This document shows, piece by piece, positions 1 to 5,406 of a stretch of DNA of 6,031 nucleotides. The DNA is from Acidobacteriota bacterium (lineage in GTDB: Bacteria > Acidobacteriota > Terriglobia > Versatilivoradales > Versatilivoraceae): positions 1 through 6,031 of the forward strand of contig JAPOZE010000012.1 in NCBI GenBank assembly GCA_026706225.1, given 5' to 3'. The first letter of the stretch is position 1, and every line of letters starts with the position of its first letter. A program made the translations under genes and the position numbers. The notes under the pieces are model-generated. The model saw only the letters and a program-made list of their open reading frames with translations. It ran no database searches and was not told where the DNA came from.

Positions 1-1138
1 GGTTGGGACGTCCGGGGCCGTCATCGCGCATCAGTATCTGACAAGGCGAACGATGCTCAGCAGAGCACTTTTCTTTTCGGGAGTTTTGGTTGCGCTGCTA
101 TCCATGGGGTTCTGGAGCAGACATATTTGGGGGACGGAATCCGGATCCGATTCCGGGATCCTGGATCCGACACAGGTTACGACCAGGATTGAGGAAAAGA
201 GCCTGGTCTTCGCTCCGGTGACGGAGTCTCTCCCGGTCTTTGACCTGGCCGGAGAAAAAAAGATGCTCCTCAGAGGAGATATAGCTCTGGACAATCTCCC
301 TCCGGGCGTGGCTGTCCTCCCGGCTCAGGTCTCTGCGAATCCCGTTCTGCCGTCGGGAGAATCCGTGGCCCGCCATGTCGGTCGAAGCTTGTATGCGTTC
401 ATGGCTACGTTCCCCTTTGGACCTGATCGACGATTGACCAGGGAGAAGGCCGAGTCTCTCGGTCAGACCCTGGGGGATGTCGAATTCCTTGACGGTGGAC
501 AGATGTGGGGGGACGGGCCTCCGGAGCTGTTTGCCATCAGTGACGACCTGTATGAGCGTTACAAGGGTGTCAGGACCGTCTATTCCGCCGAGGTGGACTA
601 CCTGGTGCAGAAAGACGAAATCACAACCATGCGGCTGGAAAAAGGATATCGCTTTGAACGAGGCTCCGACCGGGTTGAGATCCTGTCAGTTGACGAGTCC
701 TATCGTGGGGGGCTGACCGTTCTCATCAGTGAGTCAACCCACAAGCTCATGGGAGACGGCCGCAAAGATGTCGTGTACCTTTTGATCAACCCGTCCAGAG
801 GGCAAGCCCTCCTGGGCTTGTGGTACAGCACGGAAAGCGACTCCATGTCCAGCCCTCCTCTTCTGTCGTTTATCTTCCCGATGCTGGCGGTCAGGCGATT
901 GAAACTCCAGTTCGACCCACCAAGGGACGGTCCTCCAATCGATCCCGGCTGGTTTCAAGGGGCCGAGCTGATCCGAGTCGAGACCAGGGACTTGGGTTGG
1001 TTCTCCAAATCGATCCAACTGGAAGGCTTCGTCATGGAACGAATTGCCCACCCGGCGGCTGCAGCATTGCAGCCTGGAGAAGAAGGCCACCAGGAGTTCT
1101 CAGAGCGGACCCGCCGGGGCTCAAGACCTGGTGAGTAG
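1..1138 (+). CDS. ABC-2-like permease paralogue with exported C-terminal domain (5' end outside window)
   Basis: The reading frame is open to the left edge (first full codon at base 2), so this is the 3' part of a longer gene. The 17 residues before the ATG at 53 end in HQYLTRRT, which is identical to residues 245-252 of the next gene, and the two proteins stay colinear without gaps through the following hydrophobic segment up to GILDP. The visible 378 residues are thus the last cytoplasmic loop, the final membrane segment (about residues 5-22 counted from ATG 53) and an exported domain of about 310 residues. Blocks shared with the neighbour, numbered from ATG 53: GILDPxQVTxRIxEKSL (35-51), LDNLPxGxAVLP (79-90), LVQxDxITxMRLE (184-196), RGSDxxxIL (203-211), VETRxLGWFSK (309-319). 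The last 28 or so residues, after MERI, form a charged, Pro/Gly-rich tail absent from the neighbour. The missing N-terminus is inferred to be a six-helix ABC-2-like membrane half. I do not recognise the family of the exported domain; transport is inferred only from the paralogue. Confidence 0.85.
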   Translation, partial: VGTSGAVIAHQYLTRRTMLSRALFFSGVLVALLSMGFWSRHIWGTESGSDSGILDPTQVTTRIEEKSLVFAPVTESLPVFDLAGEKKMLLRGDIALDNLPPGVAVLPAQVSANPVLPSGESVARHVGRSLYAFMATFPFGPDRRLTREKAESLGQTLGDVEFLDGGQMWGDGPPELFAISDDLYERYKGVRTVYSAEVDYLVQKDEITTMRLEKGYRFERGSDRVEILSVDESYRGGLTVLISESTHKLMGDGRKDVVYLLINPSRGQALLGLWYSTESDSMSSPPLLSFIFPMLAVRRLKLQFDPPRDGPPIDPGWFQGAELIRVETRDLGWFSKSIQLEGFVMERIAHPAAAALQPGEEGHQEFSERTRRGSRPGE

Positions 1139-1159
1139 ATCCGATGGCACTGAGGGCTG

Positions 1160-1199
1160 CCTGTCTGACTCTGATGCGGTGTGCTCGTGTCAGGACAGG
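1160..1199 (+). other. bulged stem-loop in the gap between the two permease genes
   Basis: CCTGTC (1160-1165) pairs with GACAGG (1194-1199). After a single bulged G at 1193, TGAC (1166-1169) pairs with GTCA (1189-1192). This gives ten pairs around a 19-base loop (1170-1188). The stem ends five bases before the Shine-Dalgarno of the second gene and is not followed by a T-run, so it does not look like an intrinsic terminator. It could stabilise a processed mRNA end or tune translation of the downstream gene; that role is inference. Confidence 0.4.
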
Positions 1200-1203
1200 G
1201 TGT

Positions 1204-1209
1204 GAGGAG
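1204..1209 (+). promoter_or_regulatory. Shine-Dalgarno GAGGAG of the second permease gene
   Basis: GAGGAG lies five bases upstream of the ATG at 1215. It fixes that codon as the start over the in-frame ATG at 1233 (residue 7). Confidence 0.75.
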
Positions 1210-1214
1210 CAAGA

Positions 1215-2960
1215 ATGAACCTGACGCTTCACATGGTCGGCAAGGACTTTCGTCGTTTGCACCTCCTTCTCCCACTCGTCGGCTGGTGGGCACTGGTCAT
1301 CCTGCAGGGATTCTTGATCTCAACCTTTGCGCGTCTTCCTCATCAACCACCTCCGGCCGATATGATGCTCGAATTCTCCATCAGCCTGCTGGCATGGCTG
1401 GTCGCATTGCTGAAGATTGGCCTATTGGTATTGATCGCTTCTCAATTAGTGCAGCAGGACTCGACGTTAGGCAGCACCGCCTTCTGGTTGAGCCGTCCCA
1501 TCTCCGGGAAGCGGCTCCTGGCCGGCAAGTCTCTCTTCCTGGCATTAACGGTGATTCTCCCCGCTTTTCTCACCGAAGTTCTGCTCCTCCTTCTCCATGG
1601 AGTCACGCTGTACGACACGGTCCGCTCCATTCCACAGATTTTGCTATTTCAGTGCCTGGTGCTGGCACTGCTCATGATGCTGGCGGGTTTGACCCGTGAC
1701 CTTGCTCGTATGATTTTTCTCGGCATCCTCGGGGCTATTGGCCTGCTGCTGGTTCAATACACGTCTTTGCAGCTCCTGCGCTGGCTGGACCCCTATGTCT
1801 TTCAACCCCCCCAAAATGCATTGATGCAGGCCATCGCCGAAACGGTCAAAGTGGTCAGGCGGATCAGATGGGACGACTCCCTCTATTTTTCAGGTTTGAT
1901 CGGGTTCTTGCTGTTCCTTCTTGTAGTGGCCCTGGTTGTTGTGTGCCATCAGTATCTGACCCGGCGGACGGGAAAGAGCATGATCCTCGCCTCGTCGGTG
2001 TTTCCCGGGGTACTGCTGTTCATGACCTTCTGGACGTGGGACTTTTGGCCGGACGAGTATCCTCTGGCCGAGGGAATCCTGGACCCGGAACAGGTCACGG
2101 CCCGAATCCAGGAAAAGAGTCTCAAGTTTCGTCGTTGGCACAAACCTGGACGTGAAGAAAGGCGGATACTGCAAGGGGGAGTCGTGTTGGACAATCTACC
2201 TGCGGGCCTGGCGGTATTGCCGGGACGGTTCACCGTGAGCCTCTTCTCGAAATCCGGCGAAGCCCTGGACCAGTATCAGGGTGGTACTTCATACGCTCGC
2301 CGTGATCGGTCGCCGCGATTTCAGCGTTACCGTGAGCGGGACTTGGACACGAAGAAGGCCTCATTGCTGGCAAAGTCGCTTGGAGGCGTGGATTTCCTGA
2401 ATTCCGGGCAATTTGAGGGGAAACCTCATCTGGAACTGATATGGATCAGCCAGGAGATACATAACCGTTATTCAGGTGACGAAATAGTCTATGAGGCAGA
2501 GATGCATTTTCTGGTTCAGAGAGACGCGATTACAAGGATGCGGTTGGAACCCGGTGTTCGTTATGATCGAGGCTCCGACCATGCAGCAATCCTTGCTGTC
2601 ACCTCTCAAAATGACGCCTGGATCGTTCACCTCAGTGAGTCCTCCCACAAACTCACGCTGGATAACTGGAAGACCGTACGGTACTTCCTGGTCAACTCCT
2701 CAAGGAAAGAAGCGCTTTTCGGCCAAAGAGACTTTGGCCTCGATTCTCTTTCCAGCCACTTGCTGTTCTCGGACATCTACCAGGTGCTGGAGGTCAGACG
2801 GCCAGCTCTGTCTTTCGAATTACCGTCAGAGACTTTCCCCATCGATGCAAGCTGGCTGCGGGGAGCCAAGCTGGTTCGTGTCGAGACCAGGAACCTGGGT
2901 TGGTTCTCCAAGACTCTCCGCATCGAGGACTTCGTCATGGATCGCATACCGGGACCCTAA
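1215..2960 (+). CDS. ABC-2-type permease-like membrane protein with large exported C-terminal domain
   Basis: A 581-aa protein. Hydrophobic segments lie near residues 18-38, 55-78, 105-128, 141-158, 165-185, 224-244 and 255-274. Positive clusters fall on alternate loops: RPISGKRLLAGK (94-105), LTRDLAR (159-165) and HQYLTRRTGK (245-254). This supports a cytoplasmic N-terminus, seven helices and an exported domain at about 275-581. The stretch around SRPISGKRLLAGK resembles the cytoplasmic loop common in ABC-2 permeases, which work with a separate ATPase to move substrates across the inner membrane. The exported domain repeats the sequence blocks of the preceding gene; in the last 32 compared positions (from W547 here) 21 residues are identical. 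I know no named family for this domain, and no ATPase, lipobox or catalytic motif is visible. The gene starts 76 bases after its paralogue, so co-transcription is likely. A partner ATPase, if there is one, would be expected upstream of the window. Membrane protein is near certain, ABC-2 membership probable, substrate unknown. Confidence 0.88.
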   Translation: MNLTLHMVGKDFRRLHLLLPLVGWWALVILQGFLISTFARLPHQPPPADMMLEFSISLLAWLVALLKIGLLVLIASQLVQQDSTLGSTAFWLSRPISGKRLLAGKSLFLALTVILPAFLTEVLLLLLHGVTLYDTVRSIPQILLFQCLVLALLMMLAGLTRDLARMIFLGILGAIGLLLVQYTSLQLLRWLDPYVFQPPQNALMQAIAETVKVVRRIRWDDSLYFSGLIGFLLFLLVVALVVVCHQYLTRRTGKSMILASSVFPGVLLFMTFWTWDFWPDEYPLAEGILDPEQVTARIQEKSLKFRRWHKPGREERRILQGGVVLDNLPAGLAVLPGRFTVSLFSKSGEALDQYQGGTSYARRDRSPRFQRYRERDLDTKKASLLAKSLGGVDFLNSGQFEGKPHLELIWISQEIHNRYSGDEIVYEAEMHFLVQRDAITRMRLEPGVRYDRGSDHAAILAVTSQNDAWIVHLSESSHKLTLDNWKTVRYFLVNSSRKEALFGQRDFGLDSLSSHLLFSDIYQVLEVRRPALSFELPSETFPIDASWLRGAKLVRVETRNLGWFSKTLRIEDFVMDRIPGP

Positions 2961-3015
2961 CTGGGGAGACCCCCTCCTGACTTTGTTTCCGCCTCCCCTG
3001 GCCGGACACGCCTCT

Positions 3016-3033
3016 CGCCAACCACGCCAACCA
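3016..3033. repeat. perfect 9-bp tandem duplication
   Basis: CGCCAACCA occurs twice head to tail (3016-3024 and 3025-3033). It lies in non-coding sequence about 55 bases after the permease stop codon. Two copies are too few to call a functional repeat array; replication slippage is the simplest origin. Confidence 0.7.
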
Positions 3034-3060
3034 TGCCCCAGACCAAATCCCGAGCAACAG

Positions 3061-3088
3061 CCCCAATCCAAAAAGGCTCGACTTGGGG
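3061..3088 (+). terminator. weak candidate terminator stem-loop after the permease genes
   Basis: CCCCAA (3061-3066) pairs with TTGGGG (3083-3088) across a 16-base loop. No T-run follows, so it is at best a poor intrinsic terminator. It is listed because it is the clearest simple stem between the permease stop and the complex repeat at 3113. Confidence 0.2.
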
Positions 3089-3112
3089 GACGGCTTGAGG
3101 CATTCTGGGGCA

Positions 3113-3215
3113 GGCTGATTCGCCAAGCCTCTTCAGGTGGTTTCCTATCACTCCCCCCTTGAGGGGGACGCGCAGCCGACCCATTGGCGAAGGCTGATCC
3201 GGTAGGGCGTCAGCC
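3113..3215. repeat. nested inverted/direct repeat element, possible structured intergenic repeat
   Basis: TTCGCCAA (3119-3126) and TTGGCGAA (3184-3191) form a perfect 8-bp inverted pair. Near the middle of the enclosed stretch is a hairpin of five C (3154-3158), loop TTGA and five G (3163-3167). GGCTGA appears directly repeated on the outer flank of each arm (3113-3118 and 3192-3197), and the second copy also pairs with TCAGCC (3210-3215). Such layered symmetry in a short non-coding stretch resembles dispersed palindromic intergenic elements of high-GC bacteria. Only one copy lies in this window, so repetitiveness is inferred from form. It could instead be the leader or 5' regulatory RNA of the aminotransferase gene, which starts 30 bases downstream. 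Confidence 0.45.
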
Positions 3216-3245
3216 CTGGCATTTCCGGGCCTCTTCATTCCATCC

Positions 3246-4415
3246 ATGGCTCCATCCCTCCAATGGAATCCTGCGCTGTCGGCGCTGCCGGTTTCGGGAA
3301 TTCGCCGCATGTTCAACCTGGCGGCCACCATGGAAGACGTCATCCACCTCTCCATCGGGCAGCCCGATTTTCCCACGCCTCCGCACATCGTCGAGGCCCA
3401 CGTGGAGGCCCTGCGCCAGGACAAGACCCACTACACCCTGGATGCCGGCCTGCCGGAGCTGCTTTCCGCCCTGGCCCGAATCTATGGAAACCTCAGCGGC
3501 CGGAAACTGGTGGAGGAAAACCTGCTGGAAACCACCGGAGCCGGGGAGGCCATCTTCCTGGCGGTCACCAGCCTGGCCGCGCCGGGTCGGGAGGTGATCG
3601 TCATCGAGCCCAGCTTCGTGCTCTTCCAGCCTCTGGTCGGGCTGGCCGGCGGCAGCGTCCGGCGCATCGTCACCACTGCCGGGCAGGGCTACCAGGTGGA
3701 TCCCCAGGAAGTGATCGACGCCATGGGCCCCCGCACCTGCGCCGTGATCCTCAACTCCCCCGGCAACCCCACCGGCACCGTCTATCCTCCCCAGACCCTG
3801 GAGGCCATCTGTCAGGCCGCCGCCAGGCGGGGGATTACCGTGATCAGCGACGAGGTGTACGACCGCCTGGTCCTGGACGAGATGGAGTCTTCCAGTGTTC
3901 TCAACTGCGACGTGGACCTGGACCACCTGATCGTGGCCAGCAGTGTTTCCAAGACCTACAGCATGCCGGGCATGCGGGTGGGCTGGCTGATCTCCAGTCG
4001 CAGGAACCTCCAGACCTTGAGGCGCTACCACACCTATACCACCACGGTGGGGAACACGCCGGGACAGTGGGCCTCGGTGGCGGCCCTGCAGGGTGACCAG
4101 AGCTGTGTCGATCGCATGGTCGGGGAGTACCGGAAGCGCCGGGACCGCATCGTGGAGTTGCTGGAGCAGTGCCGCCACCTGCAGGGCTACCGTCCGCAGG
4201 GGGCCTTCTACATCATGCCTTCGCTGCCCGCCGGGGAGGACGGGTCCCGGTTCACGCTCAGGATGCTGCAGGAGATCCGGGTCTGCGCCATCCCGGGAGA
4301 CACCTTCGGGGAATCCTGTCGCAACGGCCTGCGGCTGAGCTACGCCACCTCGATGGACCGGATCGAGGCCGCTTTCGAAAGGATGATTCCATGGCTAGAG
4401 AAACAATCGTTCTGA
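3246..4415 (+). CDS. PLP-dependent aminotransferase, class I/II (aspartate aminotransferase superfamily)
   Basis: A 389-aa cytosolic enzyme of fold type I, the usual length for the family. It transfers an amino group between an amino acid and a 2-oxo acid through pyridoxal phosphate. Expected residues are all present: IGQPDFPTP near the N-terminus (37-45), Tyr63 in THYTLDAG, the NSPGNPTGT loop with Asn174, Asp202 and Tyr205 in SDEVYD, the Schiff-base Lys236 in SVSKTYSMPGMR with phosphate-binding Arg244, and the carboxylate-binding Arg363 in GLRLSYATS. The ATG at 3246 is preferred over Met22 because residues 10-30 match the usual N-terminal arm of the family (LPVSGIRRMFNLAATMED). No Shine-Dalgarno is visible: the bases before the ATG are pyrimidine-rich, so initiation may be leaderless or SD-independent. 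The 3' end overlaps the next gene by 25 bases, implying one transcript and coupled translation. Amino-donor specificity cannot be read from these motifs. Confidence 0.96.
   Translation: MAPSLQWNPALSALPVSGIRRMFNLAATMEDVIHLSIGQPDFPTPPHIVEAHVEALRQDKTHYTLDAGLPELLSALARIYGNLSGRKLVEENLLETTGAGEAIFLAVTSLAAPGREVIVIEPSFVLFQPLVGLAGGSVRRIVTTAGQGYQVDPQEVIDAMGPRTCAVILNSPGNPTGTVYPPQTLEAICQAAARRGITVISDEVYDRLVLDEMESSSVLNCDVDLDHLIVASSVSKTYSMPGMRVGWLISSRRNLQTLRRYHTYTTTVGNTPGQWASVAALQGDQSCVDRMVGEYRKRRDRIVELLEQCRHLQGYRPQGAFYIMPSLPAGEDGSRFTLRMLQEIRVCAIPGDTFGESCRNGLRLSYATSMDRIEAAFERMIPWLEKQSF
4378..4383 (+). promoter_or_regulatory. Shine-Dalgarno AAAGGA inside the aminotransferase gene
   Basis: AAAGGA lies seven bases before the ATG at 4391, within the last codons of the aminotransferase gene. 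It marks 4391 as the true start of the next gene, although that frame stays open as far back as an ATG at 4169. It supports translational coupling of the two genes. Confidence 0.7.
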
Positions 4416-5371
4416 CTCGCGCGGAAGTGGCGGCGCAGATCGACCTGCAGGAGATCGTGCCGGCCATCGAGAAGTGCCTGGCCCAGTTCGAGAAGGGAGA
4501 GGACCTGCTTCCGCCCAAGTGCATCGTGGATCTGCCCGGAGGCGTCGCCGCCTGCCTGACCGGTTACACCAAGGCCACCCACAAGTTCTCCATGAAGATG
4601 GGACAGGAGCGCAAGGGCAACCTCGAGCGCGGGCTGCCTACCATCTTCAGCACCATGAACCTCTACGATCCGGACACCGGAGAGCTGCTGCTGATCGTGG
4701 AATCGGTGCTGGCGACCATGTACCGCACGGCAGGGGCCGCTGCCGTGGCCGCCAGCCACCTGGCCCGGCGGGAGTCGGCCGTGCTGGCGGTCATCGGCTC
4801 GGGGCAACTGGGGCGCCAGTGCGTGCGGGCCTTGAGCCGGGTGCGGCCCTTCCGGAGCATCCTGCTCTTCGATATCCGGCGAGAGCAGGCCGAGCGGCTG
4901 GCGGCGGACCTGGCCGGGGAGGCACCGGCCCCCATCGAGGTGACCGGTGCCGAAAGAGCCTGCCGGGAAGCCGACGTGATCTGCACCGCCACCAACAGCA
5001 CCGAGACCATCGTGCGGAGCGAGTGGGTGAGGCAGGGGACCCACCTCTCCTGCATGGGGGCCGACTTGCACGCCAAGATCGAATGTGAGCCGAGTCTGCT
5101 GCCGCGTTGCCGGCTCTTTGCCGACAAGGTGGAGCACTGCCTGCAGCGGGGCGAGGCCAGCCAGGCGGTGGAGCGGGGGATCCTGGGAAAGGACTGCTAC
5201 GCCGGCAGTCTCGGCCAAGTCATTCTGGGCCAGGTGGAGGGCCGCCGCGGCCGGGACGAGATCACCCTCTTCGACGGGGTCGGCCTGGGGGTTCAGGACA
5301 CCACCGTGGCCGCCAGCATCTACGAGCAGGCGCTGGCAAAGGGACTGGGCCGGAGGGTGGCCTTCAGCTAA
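4391..5371 (+). CDS. ornithine cyclodeaminase/mu-crystallin family NAD(P)-dependent enzyme
   Basis: A 326-aa cytosolic protein, typical family length. Members include ornithine or lysine cyclodeaminase, cyclic ketimine (pyrroline-/piperideine-2-carboxylate) reductase, archaeal alanine dehydrogenase and SbnB-like synthases. Active-site positions of the family are visible: Lys43 where ornithine cyclodeaminase has a substrate-binding Arg, Lys69 (FSMKMG), Arg112 (MYRTAGAA) and Asp225 (GADLHAK). The Rossmann fold shows AVIGSGQLGRQ (133-143) with GxGxxG at 136-141. Asp161 ends the second strand (LLFDIRR), which favours NAD(H) over NADP(H), although the following arginines leave this open. The start at 4391 is set by the Shine-Dalgarno and by the family N-terminus (MARETIVLTRAEV). 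The gene overlaps the aminotransferase gene by 25 bases and precedes an amine oxidase gene. Given these neighbours, imine reduction or amino acid deamination in a shared pathway is more likely than a stand-alone role; the exact reaction is not determinable from sequence. Confidence 0.93.
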   Translation: MARETIVLTRAEVAAQIDLQEIVPAIEKCLAQFEKGEDLLPPKCIVDLPGGVAACLTGYTKATHKFSMKMGQERKGNLERGLPTIFSTMNLYDPDTGELLLIVESVLATMYRTAGAAAVAASHLARRESAVLAVIGSGQLGRQCVRALSRVRPFRSILLFDIRREQAERLAADLAGEAPAPIEVTGAERACREADVICTATNSTETIVRSEWVRQGTHLSCMGADLHAKIECEPSLLPRCRLFADKVEHCLQRGEASQAVERGILGKDCYAGSLGQVILGQVEGRRGRDEITLFDGVGLGVQDTTVAASIYEQALAKGLGRRVAFS

Positions 5372-5387
5372 CCCGGAGAAATCCGGG
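5372..5387 (+). other. perfect hairpin with GAAA tetraloop directly after the stop codon
   Basis: CCCGGA (5372-5377), loop GAAA (5378-5381), TCCGGG (5382-5387) form a six-pair perfect stem beginning on the base after the TAA. GNRA loops stabilise RNA hairpins. There is no T-run, so complete termination is unlikely; an mRNA-stabilising or differential-expression element between the two genes is a better guess. Confidence 0.5.
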
Positions 5388-5406
5388 AGCCGACGAGACA
5401 GCAAGC

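Larger units (their letters stand above)
2961..3245. other. 285-base intergenic region with short repeats and stem-loops, no gene seen
   Basis: No convincing coding frame starts and ends here; the frames that cross it are extensions or antisense of neighbouring genes. It contains a 9-bp tandem duplication, a weak six-pair stem and a cluster of inverted and direct repeats, listed separately. I found no credible -35/-10 pair for the aminotransferase gene that follows. The region is also the boundary between lower-GC permease genes and high-GC metabolic genes. Confidence 0.7.

Noticed and set aside
136..168. Three GGATCC hexamers and an imperfect 19-bp palindrome in the first permease gene
   Set aside because: The stretch codes for ESGSDSGILDP, and the protein alignment with the paralogue has no gap here, so nothing was inserted; most likely chance.
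2963..2973. GGGG-AGA-CCCC mini-hairpin just after the permease stop
   Set aside because: A four-pair stem with a three-base loop and no T-run is too weak to call a terminator.
2491..3162. Open frame running from inside the second permease gene into the intergenic gap
   Set aside because: Most of it is the shifted frame of a well-supported gene. It has no start signal and shows no conserved features of its own in the gap.
3263..4096. Long alternative + strand frame inside the aminotransferase gene
   Set aside because: It is a Gly/Pro/Arg/His-rich low-complexity product from a shifted frame in high-GC DNA, with no motif and no ribosome site.
3210..4178. Long antisense open frame opposite the aminotransferase gene
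   Set aside because: The protein is rich in His, Gly, Gln and Asp with no recognisable domain. It is the mirror of GC-rich codons of a clear aminotransferase on the + strand.
4340..5404. Long antisense open frame opposite the cyclodeaminase-family gene
   Set aside because: It covers the whole + strand gene, whose Rossmann and active-site motifs are unambiguous; the antisense product shows no family features.
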